Source: an uncultured Mobiluncus sp.
GTDB lineage: Bacteria; Actinomycetota; Actinomycetes; Actinomycetales; Actinomycetaceae
Length of the DNA stretch: 64,000 nt
Direction of reading: 5' to 3'
NCBI RefSeq assembly: GCF_902488535.1
Contig: NZ_CABTWO010000004.1
Coordinates: forward strand, 1 to 64,000
Under the pieces are notes generated by a model, which saw nothing but the letters and a program-made list of their open reading frames with translations, did no database searches and was not told the DNA's origin. Every line of letters begins with the position of its first letter. Within the stretch, counting starts at the first letter, position 1. Made by a program: the position numbers and the translations under genes. Shown here one piece after another: positions 34,269 to 42,872 of this stretch.

Positions 34269-35639
34269 CTACTCGTAGCGCAGAGCCTCGATGGGGTCGA
34301 GTTTGGCGGCTTTGGACGCCGGATAGTAGCCGAAGAAAATCCCGATACCCAGCGAGAAAGCCAGCGAGAACAGCACCCCACCCAAGGGCGGGATAGCGGG
34401 ATTGCCCATCGCGTTGGACCCCAGGTATCCGGCTAGACCTCCCAGGGCCACGCCGAGAAGCCCTCCCAGCAGACACACCATCATGGCCTCGACCAGGAAC
34501 TGCAACCGGATATTCCACTGGGTCGCCCCCAGAGCCTTGCGAATACCTATCTCTCGGGTACGTTCGGTGACCGACACCAGCATGATGTTCATCACCCCGA
34601 TGCCTCCGACCAGCAAACTCAGCCCCGCGATAACCGACAGTCCCATAGCGATAGTGGAAAAGACTTTCTTAATCTCATCCATCATCGAGTCCATGGAATC
34701 AATCGAGACGCCGTAATCTGAGTCAGCCCAGGCTTTATCTAAGAACTCCTGCAGATTGCGTTTCAAGGCTTTCGCATCGGTGCCGGGAATCGGGCGCACG
34801 GTTGCCCAGCTAAACCCCGGCTCCTTGGTACCGGTGACTTCCTCTTCCAGAGTGTAGGGAATATAAAAGGTCGTTCCACTCGCCCCTCCGCCTACGCTTA
34901 AGAGCGCGTTAGCAGCCCCTTTCATTTGTACCTGCCGGGCGACCCCGATGACTTGAAACGTCAGTTGGGATTCGTCGCTGTTAAACTCGAAGCTCTGGCC
35001 CACGGCGTTTTGCGCCGCTCCCCCGAAAAGTTTTTTCGCCAGGGTATCAGAAATGACTGCCACCGTGTCGGCGCTTTCGATTTCACTGGCATCAAAACCG
35101 CGGCCGGCAACCATTTCCATGTTGGATCCAATCAGGAAATCCTGGTTGGTGGTTTGCACGTCCGCATCCTCGTCTCCGCCCGTGCCCGTAGCGGTGCCAT
35201 AGCCTCCCATTCCTTGCACGCTGATACCTTTAATCTGGTCAGAAAATTCTTCGCGTATCTGGTCCAGGATTTCCGGGGTCAGGTATTGGTCGTCGCCCTC
35301 ACTGTCCGCAATAGCCGAGCCGGCATCGCTATCCCCGGACATGTCCTCGTCATCTTCGTTAGGTTCCTCGGTCGTGCTGCCGTCAGCTTCCGTGCCAGGC
35401 TGAGCCTCATTAGCCTTGTTTTTGGCGATGTTTTCCTTGGTATCGACCGAGAGGTACATATCCTGACCTCCCAGGGAACCCAGCGAGTCGGTGACCGCGC
35501 TGGTCACTCCGCGGGAAATGGTGAGAATCGTCACCACTGAGGCGATACCGATGATGATGCCCAGCAGGGTCAGAATGGCCCGTAGCTTGTTCGCCCACAG
35601 TCCCGCCAGAGCCAGGCGCACGTTTTCTCCGAAAGTCAT
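34269..35639 (-). CDS. MacB-type ABC transporter permease
   Basis: The 456-residue protein has the MacB/FtsX arrangement: helix 1 (about 20-43), a large extracytoplasmic domain, and three C-terminal helices (about 330-445) with the motif TERTREIGIRKALGA. The early part of the extracytoplasmic domain contains an acidic low-complexity insert (about 70-115, rich in Asp, Glu, Ser and Gly). The ATP-binding gene overlaps by four bases. With the adaptor it should move a substrate by mechanotransmission; substrate unknown. Confidence 0.9.
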   Translation of the reverse strand: MTFGENVRLALAGLWANKLRAILTLLGIIIGIASVVTILTISRGVTSAVTDSLGSLGGQDMYLSVDTKENIAKNKANEAQPGTEADGSTTEEPNEDDEDMSGDSDAGSAIADSEGDDQYLTPEILDQIREEFSDQIKGISVQGMGGYGTATGTGGDEDADVQTTNQDFLIGSNMEMVAGRGFDASEIESADTVAVISDTLAKKLFGGAAQNAVGQSFEFNSDESQLTFQVIGVARQVQMKGAANALLSVGGGASGTTFYIPYTLEEEVTGTKEPGFSWATVRPIPGTDAKALKRNLQEFLDKAWADSDYGVSIDSMDSMMDEIKKVFSTIAMGLSVIAGLSLLVGGIGVMNIMLVSVTERTREIGIRKALGATQWNIRLQFLVEAMMVCLLGGLLGVALGGLAGYLGSNAMGNPAIPPLGGVLFSLAFSLGIGIFFGYYPASKAAKLDPIEALRYE

Positions 35640-36451
35640 TGGGCACCTCCTTGGGCGGTTACGCCCTCGCCCAACACGCCGTCAACCATGGTGAAAATCC
35701 GCTGGGTTTGCTCAGCCAGCTCCGGGTTGTGGGTAATCAAAACAATGGTTTTGCCCTGTTCACGATGCAGCCGGTGGAACAGGTCCATGACCATGTGACC
35801 GGTGGCCGTGTCCAAGGCTCCGGTCGGCTCGTCAGCCAAAATAATGTCCGGGTCATTAGCCATCGCCCGGGCAATCGCCACCCGCTGCTTTTGCCCGCCG
35901 GACAACTCGCTGGGCTGATGATGGATTCGTTCGCTCATTTCAACCAGTTCCAACAGTTTCAGCGCCCGCTCGCGGCGTTGAACCCGCCCGATTCCCGCAT
36001 ACATCATCGGCAGTTCCACGTTCTTCAAGGCGTCGGTACGTCCCACCAGGTTGAAATTTTGGAACACGAACCCGATGGACAGCGAGCGAATCAACGCCGT
36101 CTCGTTGTCGTCAGCTTCGGAAATGTCCACGTCTCCCAGCAGGTAGCTGCCCGAAGTCGGCCGGTCCAGCAGGCCGATGATGTTCATCAGGGTGGATTTG
36201 CCCGAACCGGAGGATCCCACGATGGAGACGAACTCTCCCGGGTAAATCGCCAGGTTCACGCCTTTCAGTACGGTCAGCTCGTGGTCGGTGCCTAGAAAGA
36301 ATCCTTTATAGATGTCACTCAGCTGGATGACCGGCTGCCCCTTCGCCTCCCCCGACTGACCGGCACCCTGCGGCGCAAGCGCGGGAGGCGACGCTTGTGA
36401 ATCCGCCTGACCCTCAGCGAAAACCCCCGGCAGGCTCGTAATGTCACTCAA
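35636..36451 (-). CDS. MacB-type ABC transporter ATP-binding protein
   Basis: The 271-residue LolD/MacB-class ATPase has Walker A GSSGSGKST (79-87), signature LSGGQKQR (183-190) and Walker B ILADEPTG (204-211). The first 40 residues are a Gly/Ala/Gln-rich extension. The start is TTG 36451, overlapping the end of the adaptor gene by eight bases, which favours translational coupling. Confidence 0.92.
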   Translation of the reverse strand: MSDITSLPGVFAEGQADSQASPPALAPQGAGQSGEAKGQPVIQLSDIYKGFFLGTDHELTVLKGVNLAIYPGEFVSIVGSSGSGKSTLMNIIGLLDRPTSGSYLLGDVDISEADDNETALIRSLSIGFVFQNFNLVGRTDALKNVELPMMYAGIGRVQRRERALKLLELVEMSERIHHQPSELSGGQKQRVAIARAMANDPDIILADEPTGALDTATGHMVMDLFHRLHREQGKTIVLITHNPELAEQTQRIFTMVDGVLGEGVTAQGGAQ

Positions 36452-38507
36452 CAGTCCCCTCCATCACCTGCGGAGTGTCAACGTAGTGGCCAGTTTCACC
36501 GACCAAGTCGAGGTAGTTCAGGGCGTTGTCCAGCACGGTCGTGCCCTCTTTGATGCCCTTACCCTTGATTGCGGCCATGCCGTTGCCTTCTACCAGGACT
36601 TCCACCGGGACTTCGCGAATCTTCGGCTGTTCCGAGTCGGGGTTGTCTATCACCAGCACGGACTTCGGACCATCATCAGCAGACGTCCCCGGCGCCATCA
36701 TTCCTCCCGAAACGGGAGCTTCGTTGGAAGATGAATCCTTGCCGTCAAGCGGAATCATCGCATCGACCAAAGCACCCTTCGGCACGGTCAAAACGTTCTT
36801 TTGCCCGGCGATAATCGCCTTGACTTTAGCGGTAGAGCCCAGGCGCAAGCCCTGCAAACCACCGGTCACCGTAATCTGCACCGGGAACATGACCGAGGCA
36901 TTGCCACCCCCGCTGCCGCTTCCTTGGTCAGCACCCGGACCGGAGGGTGCGGAGGTCTGGTCGAGGGCTGCCGGAGAGATAAAGGCCACCGTCCCCGTGA
37001 ACTCTTTATCGCCGGTGGCCGGAGTGGTAAAAGTGACCTGGTTACCCACGCTGAGCTTGGAGACCCCGGATTCTTTAATCTGGGTTTCAATGACCATATT
37101 CTGATCATCTTCCACCGTCATCAGGGAGCCCTCCGGCGTGGCGCCGACCTTGGCGGTTACCGAGGTCACGATGCCCGCCATCGGGGACGTCACGTGCGCC
37201 GAGTTGATGTCAGCCCGCAGCTTTTGGATGGCGCTCTGGCCTTCTGCCATGCCCGAGCCGGCAGTGGCTTGCGCCGCCCGCAATGCCCGCAGATTTGAGT
37301 TCACTTCCTGGGCGGCATGGATTTTGGCGGATTCCAAGGCGACTTTGGCGTCAGATATGCCGGTTTGGGCCTTGGCGACCGCCTCGCCTGCTTCGGCTAA
37401 CTGCTCATCAATGGCACGCAAGTTTGACTTGTAGCGACGCCGCGCCATCGCCAAATTTTCCGACGCCTGCCTTACGGCAGTATTGGCTGCGGTTTTCTCA
37501 GTGTAAGCGGAATCCAGAGCCTCCTGGGCCGCCTTGGTTGCTGCGTCAGCTGACAATGCGGTAGCCTTGGCTTCAGCAATCAGACCCGGCAACTCCTTCA
37601 GTCGGTTTTCCTCGTCGGCAGTGCGCGACGTCTTATTTTTCAGCGTGGTCAATTCTTGCTGCAACTGCTGTAAATCAGCCCCCGCCGCAACGGCATCAAC
37701 CGAAGCCATGTCACGTTCTTTCTCGGCCTGGCTTACGCCAAGGCCCAACCGCGAAGCATTCAGCTTGGCGTTCTCATATTCCTGCAGGGCGCTGCGCAAC
37801 GCAGCGTCGTTCTCAGTAATCGCCGGAAGGGAACCGGAGGCCTTGTCTTTCTTCATCCGGTCATAAGCGCGAGACGCTTTCACATATTCGTTTTGCGCCT
37901 CGTGCAGGGCGGTTTGCGCCCCGCGAATATCCTGGTTCAAGCCCTGATCCAAGGCACTTTTCGCGTTTTGGTAGTTTTGGGCGGCCTCGTCAATGCTGTT
38001 TTGCTGAGTGATGCGACTCTCGTTCAGCTGGGACTGCTGACTGGACAGCTGAGACATGGCCTCAGAGCTGTCCAACTGCGCCAACAGCTGGCCTTGGCTC
38101 ACGCGGTCTCCCGCCTTTACATTGAGCGTCTGCACTTTCGAGTTCAGCGAGGAGAACAAGGTCATGCTCTTGGCGCTTTTCAGCGTGCCGGTCATGTTGA
38201 GACTCTTGATAACGTCGTCTTTCGTAACGGTGGCGACGTCCCCGCGGTAAACGGCAGTCGGGTCGTACTTGGGAGCACCCAGACCCATCACTGCCGGAAT
38301 GACCAGCCCGGCAATCGCCAGGACCGCCACCGCGCTGACCCCGATGATGATTTTCTTTTTCTTGCTCGTTTTTCCCTTGCCGAGTTTCAGCTTTTTCTTG
38401 CCCTTGAGCAGGGATTTCGCGGACTTTTTCGAGCCCTCTCCCGCCACTGTGGCGGCGGGGGTGACGGTCGGGTCATCGACGGGAGTGAACACGGGTTCGT
38501 CGCTCAC
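36444..38507 (-). CDS. MacA-type membrane-fusion (adaptor) protein
   Basis: The 687-residue protein has a Lys-rich cytoplasmic N-terminus (about 25-52), one membrane anchor (about 53-73), a lipoyl/barrel-sandwich split around a very long coiled-coil hairpin (about 140-420), and C-terminal beta-barrel domains. This is the adaptor of tripartite-like ABC exporters; in a Gram-positive it would span the wall side of the membrane. It is the first gene of the three-gene operon and starts at GTG 38507. Confidence 0.88.
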   Translation of the reverse strand: MSDEPVFTPVDDPTVTPAATVAGEGSKKSAKSLLKGKKKLKLGKGKTSKKKKIIIGVSAVAVLAIAGLVIPAVMGLGAPKYDPTAVYRGDVATVTKDDVIKSLNMTGTLKSAKSMTLFSSLNSKVQTLNVKAGDRVSQGQLLAQLDSSEAMSQLSSQQSQLNESRITQQNSIDEAAQNYQNAKSALDQGLNQDIRGAQTALHEAQNEYVKASRAYDRMKKDKASGSLPAITENDAALRSALQEYENAKLNASRLGLGVSQAEKERDMASVDAVAAGADLQQLQQELTTLKNKTSRTADEENRLKELPGLIAEAKATALSADAATKAAQEALDSAYTEKTAANTAVRQASENLAMARRRYKSNLRAIDEQLAEAGEAVAKAQTGISDAKVALESAKIHAAQEVNSNLRALRAAQATAGSGMAEGQSAIQKLRADINSAHVTSPMAGIVTSVTAKVGATPEGSLMTVEDDQNMVIETQIKESGVSKLSVGNQVTFTTPATGDKEFTGTVAFISPAALDQTSAPSGPGADQGSGSGGGNASVMFPVQITVTGGLQGLRLGSTAKVKAIIAGQKNVLTVPKGALVDAMIPLDGKDSSSNEAPVSGGMMAPGTSADDGPKSVLVIDNPDSEQPKIREVPVEVLVEGNGMAAIKGKGIKEGTTVLDNALNYLDLVGETGHYVDTPQVMEGTVE

Positions 38508-38696
38508 AAATACTCCTTATTATCCAAAATCTCTTTTGAAAAACTATAAACTCACCAGGGCGCTGTTGCTCTGCTGAAAGCGGTAAATCCAGGAAAATCG
38601 GTCCGAGGTAGGAGACTTTGCCGGTCCCCGGATATGCCGCTCTCACTCCCCAGGAGGAGACAGTCCCACATTATCTTGGATCCCCGCCCGGCCGCC

Positions 38697-38714
38697 ATCA
38701 GGGATACCCCTGAT
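38697..38714 (-). terminator. Weak hairpin downstream of prmC
   Basis: ATCAGGG-ATAC-CCCTGAT pairs over seven bases about 25 bases after the prmC stop. No T run follows, so this is only a candidate terminator. Confidence 0.3.
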
Positions 38715-38738
38715 TTAACCCTGACAAGCCCTGAGTCG

Positions 38739-39611
38739 TCAGGCTACAGCTTGTAAGAATCGGGGGCGACCGGCCAGGTCACATCGGGTTTGGGCGTCTC
38801 TGAGACCGAGCGCGTGGGCCGCTTTCACCAGGGCCTCGCCTTGCGACTCGGCGTGTTCCATCACGATGGTGGCTCCCGGAGTCGCAACCGCGGCGGCGGC
38901 AGCCAAAAACGCCCGCGGCCACTCCAGGCCGTCACTCCCCCCTCCATAGAGCGCCAACTGCGGGTCCTGGGCCGCTTCAGGCTGGGTCACCGGGTCGACC
39001 ACGTAGGGCGGGTTGGTGGCGATGACGTGGAACTTTGGCAGGATTTCGGCGCGCACAAGGGCGTTGCGCAGCGTTTGCGGGTCGGTCGCGTCAGCGTGCA
39101 GGACTCGCGCCGCTACCCCGGTAAACCGGGCGTTCTCCGCCGTCAGGTCCACCGCCGCTTCTGACACGTCCACGCAGGTCAAAACGGACTCGGGAACTTC
39201 GGAGGCGATAGACAACCCCAGCGCCCCCGAACCGCAGCCGAGGTCCAGCACTCGCGGAGCCACCCCTTGACGCACCCAATCCGCGGCCGCGTCGATGGCC
39301 CCTTGGGCGACCCACTCCGTCTCGGGACGCACCACGAATACTCCAGGACGGGCGTGCAGGGTTAGGCGGCGAAAGTACATGACCCCCATGACGTGCTGCA
39401 ACGGGACGCGGGTGGCGCGCTGTCCGACCAGCTCAAAGAACCGCTGCCAAGTCGCCCCGTCCAAGCGCTCACCGTAGCCGGGCCGGTGGCCCAACACGTG
39501 CTCCAGCAGCAGGCGCGCCTCACCGGGGGCATTGTTGATTCCGGCCTCGCTCAACACGAACGCCGCGTCGTTGAGTGCCGAACGCGCTGCCGCCTGCTGG
39601 GGTATCTGCAT
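38739..39611 (-). CDS. prmC: Release-factor glutamine methyltransferase
   Basis: The 290-residue protein methylates the GGQ glutamine of RF1/RF2. It has an N-terminal helical domain, the AdoMet loop DLGCGSG (123-129) and the NPPY motif (200-203). The ATG at 39611 is chosen because GGAAGGA precedes it by five bases; an in-frame ATG at 39644 would add 11 residues without a ribosome-binding site. It follows prfA, its substrate gene. Confidence 0.94.
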   Translation of the reverse strand: MQIPQQAAARSALNDAAFVLSEAGINNAPGEARLLLEHVLGHRPGYGERLDGATWQRFFELVGQRATRVPLQHVMGVMYFRRLTLHARPGVFVVRPETEWVAQGAIDAAADWVRQGVAPRVLDLGCGSGALGLSIASEVPESVLTCVDVSEAAVDLTAENARFTGVAARVLHADATDPQTLRNALVRAEILPKFHVIATNPPYVVDPVTQPEAAQDPQLALYGGGSDGLEWPRAFLAAAAAVATPGATIVMEHAESQGEALVKAAHALGLRDAQTRCDLAGRPRFLQAVA

Positions 39612-39649
39612 GGGATTCCTTCCGCCGTCTGAGGCGACACGCATGCGGG

Positions 39650-40753
39650 CTAGTGCGTGGACTTGCCTACCGCCGCCAAGCGGGCGGCTTCGTCGGCGTC
39701 AATAGCGGACTGGATGACCGGGGCCAGGTCGCCGTTTAGCACCTGGTCTAGGTTGTAGGCCTTATAGCCGGTGCGATGGTCAGCGATACGGTTTTCCGGG
39801 AAGTTGTAGGTGCGAATTCGCTCGGAGCGGTCCACAGTGCGGACCTGGGAGGCGCGCGCCTCAGCCGCCTCAGCCTCGCGCTTTTCCGCCTCCAGCTGCA
39901 TCAGGCGGGAACGCAACACCCGCATACCGGCCTCTTTGTTTTGCAGCTGGGACTTTTCGTTTTGCATCGACACCACGATTCCCGTGGGCAGGTGGGTGAT
40001 GCGTACCGCCGAGTCGGTGGTGTTCACGGACTGACCCCCCGGCCCCGAGGAACGGTACACGTCAATGCGCAGGTCATTAGGGTCAATCTCGATGTCCCCG
40101 GTTTCCTCAGCCTCCGGCATGACCAGCACGCCTGCCGCCGAAGTGTGGATCCGCCCTTGCGACTCGGTGACCGGAACCCGCTGCACCCGGTGGACCCCAC
40201 CCTCGTATTTGAGGTGCGCCCACACGCCTTCCTCCGGGGTGGGGTTGCCTTTCGCTTTGAACGCAATCGAGGCGTCCTTCACCCCGCCGAGGTCAGATTC
40301 GGTCAAGCCCAGGACCTGTACCGTCCAGCCCATCTTTTCGGCGTAATGCTGATACATTCGCATCAAATCACCGGCGAACAGGGCGGATTCCTCGCCGCCC
40401 TCGCCAGCTTTGATTTCCATGATGACATCGCGGGCATCGTCGGGGTCGCGCGGGGTCAGGGCCTCAATCAAATCGGCGTTGGCTTGCTCAAAAGCGGCCT
40501 CAAGCCCGGGGATTTCCGCCGCAAAGTCCGGGTCCTCACCAGCCATTTCACGCCCGGCTTCCAAGTCGTCACGCGCCTGCAGCCAGTTTTGCACCACGGT
40601 GTTGATGCGGCTCAGTTCCGCATAGCGGCGGCCAACCTTGCGGGCATGAGCCTGGTTGGAGTGCAAATCCGGGTCGCTCATCTGTGCCTCGACCTGGTGG
40701 AACTCTTCCAGCAGGGCTTCTACGCCCCCAAATTCTTCAGGGAAGTCACTCAT
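39650..40753 (-). CDS. prfA: Peptide chain release factor 1
   Basis: The 367-residue RF1 has the stop-codon recognition motif PVT (194-196), which is the RF1 version, and the peptidyl-hydrolysis motif GGQ (239-241) in SGPGGQSVNT. It terminates at UAA and UAG. It lies between rpmE and prmC, as in many actinobacteria. Confidence 0.97.
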   Translation of the reverse strand: MSDFPEEFGGVEALLEEFHQVEAQMSDPDLHSNQAHARKVGRRYAELSRINTVVQNWLQARDDLEAGREMAGEDPDFAAEIPGLEAAFEQANADLIEALTPRDPDDARDVIMEIKAGEGGEESALFAGDLMRMYQHYAEKMGWTVQVLGLTESDLGGVKDASIAFKAKGNPTPEEGVWAHLKYEGGVHRVQRVPVTESQGRIHTSAAGVLVMPEAEETGDIEIDPNDLRIDVYRSSGPGGQSVNTTDSAVRITHLPTGIVVSMQNEKSQLQNKEAGMRVLRSRLMQLEAEKREAEAAEARASQVRTVDRSERIRTYNFPENRIADHRTGYKAYNLDQVLNGDLAPVIQSAIDADEAARLAAVGKSTH

Positions 40754-40810
40754 TTCTGACCTTTCATATCGCTTGCGGCTAAGAGTTGTTCACCGGCAAA
40801 CCCCGGCAAA

Positions 40811-40848
40811 TAAAAGGCACCGGTCGGCAACATGTACCGACCGGTGCC
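40811..40848 (-). terminator. Intrinsic terminator of rpmE
   Basis: Perfect 12-base arms, GGCACCGGTCGG and its complement, enclose nine bases; on the minus strand TTTTATTTG follows. It lies 10 bases after the rpmE stop and separates it from prfA. Confidence 0.85.
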
Positions 40849-40857
40849 AAAGTTTCG

Positions 40858-41169
40858 CTATTCCGCGGCGGCGGGAGCCTTAGCTTCCTCGGCCTTAGCG
40901 GCCTGCTTAGCGGCCTTTTCGGCGTCTTTCTTAGCCTTGTCGGCAGCTTTCTTTTTAGCGTCTTGGAACTTGGCGTAGCGAGCCTCGAAGCGAGCCACAC
41001 GACCGCCGGTGTCAAGAATCTTTTGCTTGCCGGTGTAGAACGGGTGGCAAGCCGAGCACACATCCACGCGCATCTGACCAGAAGTCAGGGTGGAGCGAGT
41101 CGTAAAGTGATTTCCGCAGGTGCAGGTGACCTCGGTTAAAACATATTCGGGGTGGATTCCCTGTTTCAT
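40858..41169 (-). CDS. rpmE: 50S ribosomal protein L31 with long basic tail
   Basis: The 103-residue protein has the zinc-binding type L31 core with C16, C18, C38 and C41. Residues about 68-103 form a Lys/Ala/Glu-rich helical tail that about doubles the tail usual for L31 (typically about 70 residues in total). The ATG follows AAGGAG at seven bases. A strong terminator follows the gene. Confidence 0.95.
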   Translation of the reverse strand: MKQGIHPEYVLTEVTCTCGNHFTTRSTLTSGQMRVDVCSACHPFYTGKQKILDTGGRVARFEARYAKFQDAKKKAADKAKKDAEKAAKQAAKAEEAKAPAAAE

Positions 41170-41242
41170 GATTACTCCTTGGGTTCAAGGGCCCCGGGTC
41201 CCGCGGCGAAGGCTTTGGGTGAACCGGAAAGACCAAGGGTCT

Positions 41243-41272
41243 ATTATGCCACAATCCACAAAGTCGCACCAA
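41243..41272 (-). promoter_or_regulatory. Promoter of rpmE
   Basis: Minus-strand TTGGTG (41272-41267) and CATAAT (41248-41243) are spaced by 18 bases, with an inferred mRNA leader of about 65-70 bases. Confidence 0.45.
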
Positions 41273-41372
41273 CTGGCGATACCACGACCGCGCGGCTACA
41301 CCCGCCGGTCTGGGGACTTCTCGATTCAATGCGGTAATCAGTTATCATAAACAATGGCATAAAGGGGAAATC

Positions 41373-42851
41373 ATGACACAAGATTCTACAAATCCACAGC
41401 TGGAAATTCGTGGTATCGTCAAGCAAAAACGGCGCTGGCCCATCGTGGTTGGCGTCAGCGCGGGGATTCTCGCCCTCGCCCTGACCGGCAGCGGCTGGGC
41501 TTACGCCACGCACTATTCCAAGTTAGCCCTGCCGCACACTACGGTCGGCAAACTTGACGTCGGAGGCATGACCCCTGATGAACTGAAACGCCATTTGACG
41601 GACAACTGCCAAAATCTGAACGCTGCCTTCAGCGGCGGTATTCCCCACACCTCCCTGAGCTTGGGGCAGATGGGCTTGGACTGCGACGTCCCCGGCACCG
41701 CCGCCGCCGTAATGAAAGCGAACCAGAACCTCGGCGAAATCTTGGCCTCCACCGTCAGAGAACGCCAAGTCACCCCCCTGTTTACTCTCGATGAAGCCGC
41801 CGCCACTCAGGCAGCCCGGGCTTTGACTGCGCAGCGACCCAACACCGTCGTGGACCCACATCTGGGATTCAACAGCGAACAAGGCTCTTTCGAAGTGCAG
41901 CCGGGCAGCGCCGGGCAGGGAGTCGACCCGAAAGTCGTCATCGCTGCTGCTCAGAAGACTTGGGAAACCCAGACGAAACAATCTATAAAGGTGAAACTGA
42001 CCGAAGTTACCCCAATCGCCCCGGATCCGCAGCTGGAAACCTGGGCGCAGCGTGCCAACTCGCTCATTGCCCCGAAAGTAAACCTGATTGGTCGCAGAGT
42101 CGGACACATCATCACCCCCGCGGACAAAGCCCAGTGGGTAGAGGTCACCGAGAACGGACCGGTCGTCAGCGAAAAGAAAGTACTGGACTGGCTCAAGACG
42201 TTCACCGACGAAAAAATTGACGTCAATAACGGTCCGGGCGAACGCACCATGACGAAAGACGGCTACCTTTTGACCATGACGAAAATGGCTCTGGACTCAA
42301 AGAAAGTCTCGAACAACGACACTATCGCCGCCGAAATCACCGCGGCACTGAACGCCGGGCAAAACTACCGCGGGGTTTTTGAGATGAAAGTCCAGGAAGG
42401 CAAGTTCCACGACACCGTTGTGGATCAAACCCTTCCCCGCCCGCCCTACAACGCCAAACCTGGAGAAAAGTTCATCAGTATCGACCTGACCAACCACACC
42501 GTGGCGGCTTGGGAAGGTGACAAAGTCGTGTGGGGACCGGTCGAGGCGGTCCACGGCTCGCTGCCCTCCCCGACCCACCCGGGAATTTTTCATGTCCAAA
42601 CCAAACTGGTGAACGCCCACATGAAAAACGATGAAGCCTGGGACGGCCCTTATGACACCTGGAGTCCCTGGACCATGTACTACCAGGGCGGCTACGCCGT
42701 ACATGGCACCTATACCCGCTGGAATTGGGTGCAAACGAACTATGGCGGGTCACACGGCTGCGTGAACTTGAAGCCCGCGAAAGCCAAGGAACTGTTCGAC
42801 TGGGCCCGGGTGGGCACCCCGGTGGTCATCCATCGAGCTGGGGTTATCTAG
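41373..42851 (+). CDS. L,D-transpeptidase 1 (YkuD domain)
   Basis: The 492-residue protein has an N-terminal membrane anchor (about 22-45), a wall-side PG-binding-4-like domain with DVGGMT near 57-62 and a C-terminal YkuD domain. The active site is H444 ... SHGCVN with C463, as in enzymes that make 3-3 peptidoglycan cross-links or attach proteins to peptidoglycan. GGGGAAATC precedes the ATG. A second L,D-transpeptidase gene begins 21 bases after it. Confidence 0.93.
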   Translation: MTQDSTNPQLEIRGIVKQKRRWPIVVGVSAGILALALTGSGWAYATHYSKLALPHTTVGKLDVGGMTPDELKRHLTDNCQNLNAAFSGGIPHTSLSLGQMGLDCDVPGTAAAVMKANQNLGEILASTVRERQVTPLFTLDEAAATQAARALTAQRPNTVVDPHLGFNSEQGSFEVQPGSAGQGVDPKVVIAAAQKTWETQTKQSIKVKLTEVTPIAPDPQLETWAQRANSLIAPKVNLIGRRVGHIITPADKAQWVEVTENGPVVSEKKVLDWLKTFTDEKIDVNNGPGERTMTKDGYLLTMTKMALDSKKVSNNDTIAAEITAALNAGQNYRGVFEMKVQEGKFHDTVVDQTLPRPPYNAKPGEKFISIDLTNHTVAAWEGDKVVWGPVEAVHGSLPSPTHPGIFHVQTKLVNAHMKNDEAWDGPYDTWSPWTMYYQGGYAVHGTYTRWNWVQTNYGGSHGCVNLKPAKAKELFDWARVGTPVVIHRAGVI

Positions 42852-42872
42852 GTTTTTCGAAAGGTTCAATGG

